A stretch of DNA of 64,000 nucleotides from Spirochaetota bacterium (lineage in GTDB: Bacteria > Spirochaetota > Spirochaetia > Treponematales > Treponemataceae): the NCBI GenBank assembly GCA_023443865.1, contig JAEZST010000022.1:124001-188000 (forward strand). Direction: 5' to 3'. The notes under the pieces are model-generated. The model saw nothing but the letters and a program-made list of their open reading frames with translations, had not been told where the DNA came from and made no database searches. Below are positions 52,094 through 61,024 of this stretch, in pieces. Numbering within the stretch: the stretch's first letter is position 1; each line of letters starts with the position of its first letter. The position numbers and the translations under genes were made by a program.

Positions 52094-53881
52094 ATGAAAA
52101 AAAAGAAGATATCGCAGGCGGGCGTCGTGGCCCTTGTCGCGGCGGCCGCCGCCTTCGCAATAGCCCAATCCCTCTTCCTTTGGAACCTTCATCGCGCCCT
52201 TTCGGCGGTCGAGGCGAGCGGTTTGTCATGTCCGACCTTCGCGGGCATTCCGTTGGGCGCCTATGGCGTCGGGGCGATCGCCCTCCTTTTGCTCCTCTGT
52301 TTCGCCGCTTACGCGATATGGCGGAAAAACGACCGGATAACCGCAGATAAAACCGAGGAGATGGACAATTTTGAGCGAATTTCGCGCGAATTGTTCGACC
52401 GTCTGGATAGCGGCATTATAGTCCTCGACCGGGATTACCGGGTCGCCTTGTTCAATTACGCCGCGGAGCGTATTTTGGACATGAAACCGGGGGCGATCCA
52501 AAAGGGTACGGTCTGGAGCGATCTCGTAAACCCGGTTCTCGTGCCCGTGGCGGAACGGCTTGCGGACTCCCTGGACCGCGGCGTCGCCTTCTCCCGGGAA
52601 TTCCGGGTGTTTCTTCCCCAAGGCGTCCGGTGCGTCAAGGTGGAGCTCGCGACCTTCGAAACGCCCCGTTCCGGGATTATCTACCCCATCTATTTGACCG
52701 ACAACACCCGGGAAGACGAAATTAAGCAAAAATTGGTCCAGCAGCTGGAGGAAACCCATCGGCACGCGGTCGCGAAGGACAATTTCTTCGCCAACATGAG
52801 CCATGAAATCCGTACCCCCATTAACGCCATCCTCGGCATGACCTATTTCGCGAAAAACCACGCCAGCGAGCCGAAGGCTATCGAGTTTATCCAAAAAATC
52901 GAAAACGCGTCCGACATCCTCCTGGGGATCGTGAACGATATTCTCGATTTTTCGAAAATGAAGGAACACAAGTTCTCCCTCAATCCCGAAACCTTCAATC
53001 TGTACGGCATGAGAAAGATACTGGGCGACCTCTTTATCGATAAGGCCGCGCGGAAGGGACTCGAGCTTACCATCGATTTTGCCTGTCCCGAGGAATTTTA
53101 CGTATTCGCGGACCAGTTTCGGCTTACCCAAATTTTCATGAACCTGGTGAGCAACGCCATCAAGTTTACCGATACGGGGCTCGTCCACGTGAGCGCGAAC
53201 GTTGAAACCATCTCGGAAGAGGTAATCCTCCGCTGTACCGTGAGGGACACGGGCTGCGGACTGGACGAGGACGAATTATCCCGCCTTTTCACGGATTTTG
53301 AGCAATTCGGGAAGGTTTTGGTAAAAAACCAGGAGGGCACGGGCCTGGGCCTCGCCATTGCCAAGCGGCTTGTGGAATTGATGCACGGGGTTATCTGGGT
53401 TGACAGCACACCCGGCAAGGGCAGCATTTTCCATTTCGTGGTGGTGCTCAAACGTTCCGGCGCCGCAACCCCGGTAACGTCGGACAAAACCCTGCCCCGC
53501 GTTGAACTGAGGACCCGGCGGGTGTTGGTGGTCGAAGACAATGAGATAAACGCGGAAATCGCGGGAAATTTGCTGGCGGAAAGCGGTTGCACCGTGGAGT
53601 TCGCCCAAGACGGGGTTGAGGCGGTAGAGCTGTGCAAAACCCGTTCCCCCGATTATTTCGATCTCGTGCTCATGGATATTCATATGCCCCGAATGAACGG
53701 TTACGAGGCGGCCAGAATCATAAAGCGCGACCTCGGCGTGATCTGCCCGATCCTTGCGGTAACCGCGACCAGCGATAATGCCGAAGAGTTTGAGACCAAT
53801 CGGGACGTCATTGCCAATTACCTGCTTAAGCCCTATAATCCCGGCGTTTTCAAGGCTATTTTCGGCAAGGCCGATCGTTGA
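52094..53881 (+). CDS. Hybrid sensor histidine kinase with C-terminal receiver
   Basis: 595 residues. Two membrane segments (about 9-29 and 54-77) with a tiny external loop, a PAS-like domain (about 95-205: LDSGIIVLDRDYRVALFNYA), HisKA with H237 (NMSHEIRTPINAI), ATPase domain (NLVSNAIKFT, RDTGCGLD, GTGLGLAI) and a receiver (about 490-595) with D528 (VLMDIHMPRMNG) and a LLKPYN Lys. No HPt or output regulator is adjacent, so the next phosphorelay partner is elsewhere. The minute external loop suggests intracellular or membrane sensing. Confidence 0.93.
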   Translation: MKKKKISQAGVVALVAAAAAFAIAQSLFLWNLHRALSAVEASGLSCPTFAGIPLGAYGVGAIALLLLLCFAAYAIWRKNDRITADKTEEMDNFERISRELFDRLDSGIIVLDRDYRVALFNYAAERILDMKPGAIQKGTVWSDLVNPVLVPVAERLADSLDRGVAFSREFRVFLPQGVRCVKVELATFETPRSGIIYPIYLTDNTREDEIKQKLVQQLEETHRHAVAKDNFFANMSHEIRTPINAILGMTYFAKNHASEPKAIEFIQKIENASDILLGIVNDILDFSKMKEHKFSLNPETFNLYGMRKILGDLFIDKAARKGLELTIDFACPEEFYVFADQFRLTQIFMNLVSNAIKFTDTGLVHVSANVETISEEVILRCTVRDTGCGLDEDELSRLFTDFEQFGKVLVKNQEGTGLGLAIAKRLVELMHGVIWVDSTPGKGSIFHFVVVLKRSGAATPVTSDKTLPRVELRTRRVLVVEDNEINAEIAGNLLAESGCTVEFAQDGVEAVELCKTRSPDYFDLVLMDIHMPRMNGYEAARIIKRDLGVICPILAVTATSDNAEEFETNRDVIANYLLKPYNPGVFKAIFGKADR

Positions 53882-53894
53882 TTCGGAGGAAAGT

Positions 53895-54299
53895 ATGGAC
53901 AGTTATACCCTGGTGAGAACCGAGCACCTGAACCATCACGGAAAGCTTTTCGGCGGGCAGCTTCTCAAGTGGGTCGACGAATACGCGTGGTTGGCCGCGT
54001 CGCGCGACTTTTGCGGGTCCGTGCTCGTGACCCGGGCCATGGAAAATCTCGAATTCCGCCATGCCGTCCCCAACGGTTCCATCATGCATTTCGTCATGAA
54101 GATGACCCATCAGGGAAGAACGTCCGCGACCTATTCCGTGGACGTATACGCGGACATGCCCGGCCATTCCGACGAAAAACTCATTTTCACGAACAGCGTG
54201 ACCTTCGTGGCGGTGGATTCGGAGGGGAACAAGGTTCCTCTTTCCCGGTCCGGCGAGTGTAAATATAGCGAGATCCGAAGACCGGAAGGCGATAAGTAA
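53895..54299 (+). CDS. Hotdog-fold acyl-CoA thioesterase (YciA/BACH type)
   Basis: 134 residues from the ATG at 53895, which has GGAGGAAAGT before it. Single hotdog domain with the family signature NHHGKLFGGQLLKWVDEYAWLAA, including the catalytic Asp-Glu region, and RHAVPNGSIMHFVMKM later. It hydrolyses acyl-CoA esters in the cytoplasm. It starts 13 bases after the hybrid kinase and is followed closely by the VOC gene, so the three may be cotranscribed. Confidence 0.9.
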   Translation: MDSYTLVRTEHLNHHGKLFGGQLLKWVDEYAWLAASRDFCGSVLVTRAMENLEFRHAVPNGSIMHFVMKMTHQGRTSATYSVDVYADMPGHSDEKLIFTNSVTFVAVDSEGNKVPLSRSGECKYSEIRRPEGDK

Positions 54300-54337
54300 C
54301 GTTTAACCGTTTTCGGGGTGTTATATCGGGAGGGTAC

Positions 54338-54706
54338 ATGAACGCGAAACTGAATACCGTGTTGATCAAGACTCAGGACATGGCGAAGTCGATCGCCTTT
54401 TACGAACAGGTCCTTGAATTCGCCCTGGATTCCATGATTACCATGTCGCCGGACAAGCAGAGGGCCCTTCTGCGCCGCGAGGGTTCGGATACCCTTATCG
54501 AACTGGAAACCGCCGATCCGGGCCAGCCACCCGCTTCGGGCGCCGTTTCCCTTTCGTTCGTCGTGGAACAAATCGGGGCGGCCGAAAAGGCCCTGGCCGC
54601 CAGCAAGGTTCGCGTCGCGGCGCCGCCCCGTACCCTTAAGGGAGGAAAGAAGATCATGACCGCGGTCGACCCGAACGGGGTCGAACTGCATTTTATCGAG
54701 GAATAA
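54338..54706 (+). CDS. VOC (glyoxalase/bleomycin-resistance) superfamily protein
   Basis: 122 residues with the two beta-alpha-beta-beta-beta modules of the superfamily: LNTVLIKTQDMAKSIAFYEQ at the start and TAVDPNGVELHFIEE at the end. The C-terminal Glu/His ligand pattern is present, but the N-terminal His of lactoylglutathione lyases is replaced, so a glyoxalase activity is doubtful. GGGAGG precedes the ATG. Role unknown; possibly a lyase or binding protein for a small metabolite. Confidence 0.8.
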   Translation: MNAKLNTVLIKTQDMAKSIAFYEQVLEFALDSMITMSPDKQRALLRREGSDTLIELETADPGQPPASGAVSLSFVVEQIGAAEKALAASKVRVAAPPRTLKGGKKIMTAVDPNGVELHFIEE

Positions 54707-54724
54707 GCCGAGACCGAATCAGCG

Positions 54725-54733
54725 TGCTATAAT
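54725..54733 (+). promoter_or_regulatory. Extended -10 promoter of the envelope lipoprotein operon
   Basis: TGCTATAAT (54725-54733), an ideal extended -10. Start of transcription would be near 54740, directly before AGGAGGA (54741-54747), so the leader is about 14 bases. Confidence 0.7.
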
Positions 54734-54753
54734 TTTCATCAGGAGGATTTTTT

Positions 54754-55365
54754 ATGCAAAAGACACTCGCTATTGCCGCCGCCGCCCTGGCGGTTATCTT
54801 CGCCGCTTCATGCGCCACCACTTCGGTTACCCGCGTGGACTCGTCCACCCAAACTGACCTGAGCGGTTATTGGAACGACACGGACGTACGCATCGTGTGC
54901 GAGAGCCTGATCAACGATTGCCTGGAATCGCCCCGGGTCGCCCAGACCGCCCAGAAGAAGAAAGCACTTCCGGTTTTCATCGTCGGGACCTTCCGCAACG
55001 ACAGCGACGAGCATATCGATACCACCATCATCTCCAAGAAGATGGAATCGGCCATCATCAATTCCGGCAAGGCCGATTTCGTGGCCTCCAGCGCCGAACG
55101 CGGGGAAATTCGCGACGAGCGGCAGGAACAGCAATCCTTCGCCAGCGAGGAAACGGCCAAGGCATTGGCCAACGAGACCGGCGCGGATTTCATTCTGATC
55201 GGGGCGGTGAAAACCATCGTTGACCGCGCCGCCAACGGAAAAACGGCTACGCGCACCTATTACGTGACCGCGGAACTCATCGATATCGAGACGAACAAAA
55301 AGATTTGGGTAGGGGAGAACGATGAGATTAAGAAGGTCATTAAGACCCCGTCGGCCCGCCTGTAA
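54754..55365 (+). CDS. LpoB-like (penicillin-binding-protein activator) lipoprotein
   Basis: 203 residues. Lipoprotein signal peptide with lipobox Cys20 (VIFAASC). The mature part matches the LpoB/COG3417 fold: RVDSSTQTDLSGYWNDTDV, VFIVGTFRNDSDEHIDTTII, ADFILIGAVKTIVDR and VTAELIDIETNKKIWVG. In E. coli LpoB reaches from the outer membrane to stimulate PBP1b, but many distant members have no proven role. First gene of a three-lipoprotein operon with its own promoter and terminator. Confidence 0.87.
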   Translation: MQKTLAIAAAALAVIFAASCATTSVTRVDSSTQTDLSGYWNDTDVRIVCESLINDCLESPRVAQTAQKKKALPVFIVGTFRNDSDEHIDTTIISKKMESAIINSGKADFVASSAERGEIRDERQEQQSFASEETAKALANETGADFILIGAVKTIVDRAANGKTATRTYYVTAELIDIETNKKIWVGENDEIKKVIKTPSARL

Positions 55366-56734
55366 TTTTCTTATGGCGACGACCGGCACCCTCTCCAATC
55401 CAATGCGCCGTCGCCGCGCCGCCGCGCCGCGCTTGACGGCCATTCTCTTGGGATCGGCCCTGTTCGCGTCGTGCGCCTCGGTTGCCCATTACGAGCCTAT
55501 AGACGACGCGGTCTCCCGGGGCGATTACGGCGCCGGGTACGCGATGATCCAGGAAGCGAAAGACTCCGCCTATCCGCCCCGGAACCGGATTCTCTACGCC
55601 CTGGACGCGGGCATGCTCGCGCACTACGCCGGGGAATGGAATGCCGCCGAGACCCATCTGCGCGACGCCGAACTCGGCATCGAGGCCGCGTTCACCAAGA
55701 GCGTGACCCTCGAGGCCTCTACCTATCTCGTAAACGATAACACCCAGGAGTATCCCGGGGAGGATTACGAAGATATCTACCTGAACGTCTTCAACGCCCT
55801 CAACTACTATCACGAGGGTTCCGTGGTTGACGCCTTGGTGGAAATACGGCGAATCGACAATAAGCTGAAGTTTCTCTCGACGAAATACGGCACCATGATC
55901 ACCAATGCGCAAAAGGCAGTGCTGGATAAGTCGGGGGAAATTCCCTACGACCCTACGGCGATGACGTCTAATTTCAGCAATTCGGCCCTGGCCCAATATC
56001 TTGGCATGCTTTTCTACCGGGCCGAGGGAAAGAACGACGACGCGCGCATAAACCGCGACCAGGTTAAGCTGGCGTTCGCCAACCAACCGGCCATGTATCC
56101 CTTCGCGCTTCCCGCCTCTTTAGACGACGAACTGTCCATTCCGGCGGGAAAGGCGCGGCTGAACGTTATGAGCTTTAACGGCCCTTCCCCGGCGAAAATC
56201 GAGAACGCCACGCGGCTCCAGTTCTCCGATATGCACTGGATCAAGTTCGCCCTGCCGGCCATGCAAAGCCGGCCGTCGCGAATCGCGAAAACCGAAGTGG
56301 CCATCGACGGTGGAGAGACCTTCGTCCTTGAACAAATCGAGGATATGGGAGCCGTGGCGGAAGAGACTTTCAAGCTTCGGTCGGGGCTCATTTACCTCAA
56401 GTCGGTGCTTCGGTCCATCGCGAAAACCACCGCTTCCGTCGCGCTGGACAAGCAGTCCAACGACGCGGGCAGCGCGGAAGGCGCGATCCTACTCGGCGTG
56501 CTCAGCCTGGGAACCCAGATTTACGCCGAGGCGAGCGAGCAGGCGGATCTCCGAATGGCCCGCTATTTTCCGGCCCGTGCCGTAGTCGGGGGGATTAACC
56601 TGGAACCGGGCACGTATTCTTTTACCGTAAACTATTATGACGCTTCGGGCATGGCGGTGGACCGCCGGCGCTTCGAGAACGTCGAGGTGCGGCCTAACCG
56701 GCTGAACCTAACGGAGGCAGTATGCATTCAATGA
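55322..56734 (+). CDS. COG3014-like outer-membrane-associated lipoprotein
   Basis: 470 residues as drawn. Lipobox-like GSALFASC (Cys51), then a helical repeat region starting HYEPIDDAVSRGDYGAGYAM, the conserved NVFNALNYYHEG segment and a C-terminal beta-rich part. It resembles the COG3014 family that often sits between LpoB-like and LPP20-like genes; function unknown. The ATG at 55322 overlaps the previous gene by 44 bases and has GGGGAG before it, but it gives a long n-region. Starts at 55373 or 55403 give a more normal signal peptide without a ribosome site. Confidence 0.8.
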   Translation: MRLRRSLRPRRPACNFLMATTGTLSNPMRRRRAAAPRLTAILLGSALFASCASVAHYEPIDDAVSRGDYGAGYAMIQEAKDSAYPPRNRILYALDAGMLAHYAGEWNAAETHLRDAELGIEAAFTKSVTLEASTYLVNDNTQEYPGEDYEDIYLNVFNALNYYHEGSVVDALVEIRRIDNKLKFLSTKYGTMITNAQKAVLDKSGEIPYDPTAMTSNFSNSALAQYLGMLFYRAEGKNDDARINRDQVKLAFANQPAMYPFALPASLDDELSIPAGKARLNVMSFNGPSPAKIENATRLQFSDMHWIKFALPAMQSRPSRIAKTEVAIDGGETFVLEQIEDMGAVAEETFKLRSGLIYLKSVLRSIAKTTASVALDKQSNDAGSAEGAILLGVLSLGTQIYAEASEQADLRMARYFPARAVVGGINLEPGTYSFTVNYYDASGMAVDRRRFENVEVRPNRLNLTEAVCIQ

Positions 56735-57843
56735 TTAGAAACCTTGCCGTTCGGGAACCCCGGCGTTCGGTGTTTGGAATCCTCACGGCGTTCGCCGTCG
56801 CGGCCTTGGCGGTATCCTGCGCGAGCGCCCCGGCGGCAGTCGGCACGGCAGGCGCGACTGAAGCCGGCAAGGCCGTCTCGCGGGCTGAACCGGAATGGGT
56901 CGGAAACCCGCGAAAGGCGTATTCCGAAGCCCAGTACGTTTCCGCCGTCGGCTACGGAAAGGACCGCGATTCGGCGGAAAAAAACGCCCTCGGCGCCCTG
57001 GTTTCCGTTTTCGGCCAACAGGTCAAGGGCGAAACGGTCACGACCTCGCGCTATAGCGAAGCCGTTTTGGCGGGAAAGGTGACGATTTCGGAAGACGCCT
57101 CGGTGAACCAGGCCGTGCAGACCTCCTTCGACATGGATACCCTCGTGGGAGCCGAAATCAAGGATACCTGGGACGATAAAAAGGGCACGGTTTACGCCGT
57201 GGCGGTGCTGGATAAGGCGAAGGGCGCGTTACTCTATAAGGATTTGGTGGAGTCGAACGAGAAGACCATCGCCAAACTGATCGAGATCGAGGACGGCGAG
57301 AAGAACACCTTCGACGCCTATTCCCGGTACGATCTCGCCTCGGTGATCGGCGATTCGAACGTTCGGTTCCTGAACGTGCTTTCGGTTTTAAGTCCCGGCA
57401 TGGCGGCGTCCCTGCGCGATTCTACCCACACGGGCGACGAATTCCGGTTGGAATGCCTGCGAATCGCCAAGAATATTCCTATCGGCGTCGATATCGCCGA
57501 TGACCGCGATTCTCGGATAGCCTCCGCCTTCGCCGAGTCCATTTCCGGCGCCGGCTTTAAAACCGGCGCCGTGGAATCCCGATACGTCCTCCGGGGCAAA
57601 CTCTCCCTCAACCCGGTAGAGCTCGCCGCGAACGCGAACAAGTTCGTGCGCTACGTCGTGGACGGCAAGCTTACCGATACCGCCAACGGAACGGTTTTGT
57701 TTCCCTTCAATATCTCCGGCCGCGAGGGGCACGCGACCCAAGCAGAGGCCGAAAACCGCGCGGTTCGTGCCGCCGAGGCCAAGATTAAGGAAGAGTATCC
57801 GGTAGTCTTGAGCGATTTCATGACACAGCTATCGGGTTCATAA
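56722..57843 (+). CDS. LPP20-like lipoprotein
   Basis: 373 residues. Lipobox Cys33 (AALAVSC). The LPP20 domain (about 55-170) is seen in AEPEWVGNPRKAYSEAQYVS and VGYGKDRDSAEKNALGALVS, a fold found in envelope and flagellum-linked lipoproteins. The C-terminal half (about 180-373) has a second alpha/beta domain (LRGKLSLNPVELAANANKFV). GGAGG before the ATG, 13-base overlap with the COG3014-like gene. Possibly part of an envelope complex with its two neighbours; no direct evidence. Confidence 0.85.
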   Translation: MHSMIRNLAVREPRRSVFGILTAFAVAALAVSCASAPAAVGTAGATEAGKAVSRAEPEWVGNPRKAYSEAQYVSAVGYGKDRDSAEKNALGALVSVFGQQVKGETVTTSRYSEAVLAGKVTISEDASVNQAVQTSFDMDTLVGAEIKDTWDDKKGTVYAVAVLDKAKGALLYKDLVESNEKTIAKLIEIEDGEKNTFDAYSRYDLASVIGDSNVRFLNVLSVLSPGMAASLRDSTHTGDEFRLECLRIAKNIPIGVDIADDRDSRIASAFAESISGAGFKTGAVESRYVLRGKLSLNPVELAANANKFVRYVVDGKLTDTANGTVLFPFNISGREGHATQAEAENRAVRAAEAKIKEEYPVVLSDFMTQLSGS

Positions 57844-57860
57844 GGTTTTATCGTACGCGC

Positions 57861-57889
57861 GCGGCAGGGTTACCTGCCGCTTTTTTTTT
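57861..57889 (+). terminator. Rho-independent terminator of the lipoprotein operon
   Basis: GCGGCAGG (57861-57868), loop GTTA, CCTGCCGC (57873-57880), nine T (57881-57889). The T run touches the stop codon of the convergent barrel gene. Confidence 0.92.
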
Positions 57890-58991
57890 AGAATTTGCAG
57901 CGCGCCCCGACCGAAATCAGGTAACCCGAAGCGTCAGGCATGGCCGGTATAGAGGTCCGGAGCGCCTGGGCAGAAAGGGTAAAGCCCTTGACCGGGGAAA
58001 ACTCCCCGATAAGCCCCGCAACCAGCGACCCGGAGGGAAACCGCTCCGAAACGTCGCCCGAACCGGTGGCGTACACTCCCTGGAACCCTGCCGAAGCGAG
58101 GTCTCCGAGGCCAACCGACATGAGGGCAAACCAATTTTGCGCGTTTCGGCCGGGATGGGCGAGCGCCTCAAGCCTGAAGGTGACGGGATAATCGGGTAAA
58201 TCGATGATGCGGAAAAGACCCCCCGATAGGGACCAATCCGCCCCGTCTACCCGTTCCCCCGTGGCCGACGCCGCCGGGTTTTTCGAGGCGAAGGCCGCGA
58301 CCGCGTACCAATCAGCCCATAGGGAACCGTCCGCCGCCGCGTACCCGCGCTCCTCCGCGCTTACCGCATGGAGCCATCCCGCCTCTACCGATTGCAGCAA
58401 CGGGAGTCCCGCCTCGATTTGGACTCGCCCCCCCGCGCGGTCTCGCGGACTGATGGCGGCGTTCGCTTCCACGGAACCCGTCGACGGCCCGATGACCGGC
58501 GGCAAGTACACCGCCTCGGCAAAGCTGAAAGGACCGAGGGGCAGATAGATCGCGGCGAGCCAGTCCGCGGCGGTGCGATACTCGCTTCCGGAAAGGGCGT
58601 TCATTGCGGGCATTTCGCCGAAAATCGGGTCTCCCGCGTTGAAGAGAAAGCCCTTCCCCCAGGATAGGGGCGCCAGGCCGACCGTGAGGCGGCTCGAGGT
58701 TCCCTCCGCGGGAGAGGGCATGCGCGCCTTCATCCACGCCCTGTTTAGGGTGAGTTCCCCTCGCTGGTTTACCGCAATGCCCGCGGAGGCTTTAACCGCC
58801 TCGTTTCGCGCCGTATCGATCCCGATGGACACGGAACCGCCGTTCGCCTCGGGAACCGAGGAAAAGCCGCCCGTTCCGATCTTCGCCGACGCGCTAGCGG
58901 CGATTTCCGCGGATACCACGGTTTCGGCGCCCAACGGTACAAGGGCCGCGGCCAGCGCGAGGGCGAATGCCTTACGCAGCGCGCTTACCAC
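57888..58991 (-). CDS. Predicted outer-membrane beta-barrel protein
   Basis: 367 residues. Cleavable signal peptide (about 1-23, LALAAALVPLGAETV). The rest alternates polar and hydrophobic residues with many Gly, Ser and aromatic residues, and ends in VGARCKF, a C-terminal Phe as in outer-membrane barrels. Segments such as LTVGLAPLSWGKGFLFNAGD suggest a porin-like fold. No family was recognised with certainty. Its start overlaps the LolA-like gene by 7 bases, and it is the last gene of the envelope-transport operon. Confidence 0.75.
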   Translation of the reverse strand: MVSALRKAFALALAAALVPLGAETVVSAEIAASASAKIGTGGFSSVPEANGGSVSIGIDTARNEAVKASAGIAVNQRGELTLNRAWMKARMPSPAEGTSSRLTVGLAPLSWGKGFLFNAGDPIFGEMPAMNALSGSEYRTAADWLAAIYLPLGPFSFAEAVYLPPVIGPSTGSVEANAAISPRDRAGGRVQIEAGLPLLQSVEAGWLHAVSAEERGYAAADGSLWADWYAVAAFASKNPAASATGERVDGADWSLSGGLFRIIDLPDYPVTFRLEALAHPGRNAQNWFALMSVGLGDLASAGFQGVYATGSGDVSERFPSGSLVAGLIGEFSPVKGFTLSAQALRTSIPAMPDASGYLISVGARCKF

Positions 58992-59752
58992 GAAAGCTGC
59001 TCCCGGTTGAAATACCGTTCGGGTATCGGGATATCGATTTCCGCGCGGGCGATCGCCATTTCCGTCGCTGAATTCCTTTTTAAAAGGTCTTTCATAACCG
59101 TCTTGAAGGGCACCCGTTTACCGCCGACGGTCCGTACGTCCGAGGCGACCATGTCGCGCAACGCCTTCCCTGAAGCGCTGTAATAGATGCCGTGGAGCGC
59201 CACGTCGGTTTCCTTGTCCACCCACAATTCCTGCTTCGTGTAGGTTTCCGAGCGGGTTTTCGCCGTGAGGGTCAGGCGCCAGCACGGCCGTCCGGCGAAA
59301 TCTTGCTCTCCCTCAAGCGTCGCGGAATACCGGTCCAGGATAGTCCGGTCATCGGTCAGGTCCTCGTAGGAGAAATCCGAGCCCATCATTGAGTTTTTCA
59401 GGGCAGAGCCCTTAAGCCAAATGACCTCGTCGGCGTCCGGGTAGAAAAGGTAGATATTCCGGCCTTGCCGAAGGACTTTTTGCCCCCGGTCCGGTCCGGA
59501 GGTGATCTCGATGAGGGTATCGCCGCCCCGGCGTTGCCAGGTGGTAAAATCGTTTTCGGTGGTGCCGAAGGAGTTCGTTACCGAAAGCTTCGCCTCGAAA
59601 CGGGAGGTCTCGAAGACCTGGTTCGCCTCCATCCTCCGCACGATTGAAGCCGCGTCGGTTCCCCCGCTCTGGGCCGAGGCGGGGGAGGCGAGCAGCGCCC
59701 CGGCGAACGCCGCCGCCAGTATAAAGCCCGCGCCGTAATTGGTTCCATTCAT
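58985..59752 (-). CDS. LolA-like periplasmic (outer-membrane lipoprotein-sorting) protein
   Basis: 255 residues from the ATG at 59752, which has GAGGAG 7 bases before it; the ATG at 59770 overlaps the permease stop (ATGA) and is an alternative adding six residues. Signal peptide (about 5-28, GALLASPASAQS). The mature part follows the LolA_like/RseB-type half-barrel: ASIVRRMEANQVFETSRFEA, IEITSGPDRGQKVLRQGRNI, YPDADEVIWLKG and TYTKQELWVDKETDVALHGI. Such proteins carry lipids or lipoprotein anchors across the periplasm, here probably from the adjacent ABC permeases. Confidence 0.87.
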   Translation of the reverse strand: MNGTNYGAGFILAAAFAGALLASPASAQSGGTDAASIVRRMEANQVFETSRFEAKLSVTNSFGTTENDFTTWQRRGGDTLIEITSGPDRGQKVLRQGRNIYLFYPDADEVIWLKGSALKNSMMGSDFSYEDLTDDRTILDRYSATLEGEQDFAGRPCWRLTLTAKTRSETYTKQELWVDKETDVALHGIYYSASGKALRDMVASDVRTVGGKRVPFKTVMKDLLKRNSATEMAIARAEIDIPIPERYFNREQLSW

Positions 59753-59766
59753 GGCATGCTCCTCAT

Positions 59767-61011
59767 TCATTTATCGCGCAACGCTTCCGCCGGCTCGATG
59801 GCTGCCGCCATCCGCGCGGGCAGGAAACACGCGGCAAGGGTTATCGCGACGCCGATCGCGGCGACGATGAAGTATTTGTGGGGTTCCAGCGACGGATAGA
59901 TAAATTGGGAGATATTGAAGCCGGTGAGGGAGTCCCCGCCGAACAGGTTCACGTCGAAGCCGACTCGTCCCATGACCGTTACGCCCGCGAAGCCCAGGAG
60001 CGTTCCCGCCGCCGTGCCCATGACGCCGATCAAGAGCGATTCAGCCAGGAAGAGCGCGACTATGCGGTTCTTCTCCATGCCGAGCGCGCCCAAGGCGCCG
60101 ATTTCCTTTCGGCGTTCCAGCACCGACATCATCGTGGTGTTGATTACCACCGTGCTCGCGAGGGCGAAAAATATGGCCGAAATAATGAGGTACATCGCGT
60201 CGGCGACCTTAAAGAAGGAATACATGCCGCTTACGTCGTACCATATCGTGCTTTCAAGCGCGCCCTCGCCGTACCCCGCCCCCGAAAGGGCCGCTTTCAC
60301 CGCGGGGAGCGCCTGGGTCTCCGATACGCCCTTTTTCAGAAAGACTTGCACCTGAAGGGCGTTCCCGTTCATTCTGAGAAAGTCCCCCGCCAGGTTCCAG
60401 TCCATAAAGATTACCCGATTGATCATGCTGATATCCGATAGCGCGAGTACCCCGGTTACCGTGAACGTCCGGCCGTTGCTTCCCTGGATCGCCGTGCGCG
60501 TTATGGCGGTTAATCGGTCGCCCGCCTTTATTCCAAGCTCGCTCGAAAGGCCCGCGCTGACCAGTATTTCGTTCTTCCCCTTTTCGGGGAATCGGCCGGA
60601 GGCGAGGTTGGCGTTTTTTCCGGTAATGATCGGCGATTGGGCGAAATCGAGACCGATAGCCCGCACCGGTACCTGTTCCCCGTTTCGGTAGAGCGATACC
60701 CCGAACTCTGATTTCGCTGTCGCCAGGCGGGTTCCCTCGGCGGAAGAGAGCGCCGCGAGGGCCTTCGCCGTATCGGGAATGAAGAACTGGAGGGGGGTAA
60801 CCCGTTCGTTTTTCACGTAATCAGCGTTCATGACCCTGATCTGGCCGGTCATGTTGCCGGTCACGTTTTGCACCATATCGCCCACGAAACCCGTCTCGAA
60901 ACCGAGGAGAAGGGTGATAATTAACGCGCTGACGAGGATCGCGGAAGCCGAAAGGAGGGTTCGCCCCCTGCTTCTCCAAAGGTTTCTCCAGGCCGTTTTC
61001 ATGATTTTCAT
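59767..61011 (-). CDS. FtsX/MacB-type ABC permease (LolC/E-like)
   Basis: 414 residues. One N-terminal helix (about 17-38), a periplasmic domain of about 220 residues (MacB_PCD-like) and three C-terminal helices (FtsX domain) containing VLERRKEIGALGALGMEKNR, the coupling-helix region that contacts the ATPase. It is the second permease, 13 bases downstream of the first. The pair and the LolD-like ATPase form a mechanotransmission-type exporter, probably for lipid-linked cargo. Confidence 0.9.
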   Translation of the reverse strand: MKIMKTAWRNLWRSRGRTLLSASAILVSALIITLLLGFETGFVGDMVQNVTGNMTGQIRVMNADYVKNERVTPLQFFIPDTAKALAALSSAEGTRLATAKSEFGVSLYRNGEQVPVRAIGLDFAQSPIITGKNANLASGRFPEKGKNEILVSAGLSSELGIKAGDRLTAITRTAIQGSNGRTFTVTGVLALSDISMINRVIFMDWNLAGDFLRMNGNALQVQVFLKKGVSETQALPAVKAALSGAGYGEGALESTIWYDVSGMYSFFKVADAMYLIISAIFFALASTVVINTTMMSVLERRKEIGALGALGMEKNRIVALFLAESLLIGVMGTAAGTLLGFAGVTVMGRVGFDVNLFGGDSLTGFNISQFIYPSLEPHKYFIVAAIGVAITLAACFLPARMAAAIEPAEALRDK

Positions 61012-61024
61012 AGCCGCCTCCCCC

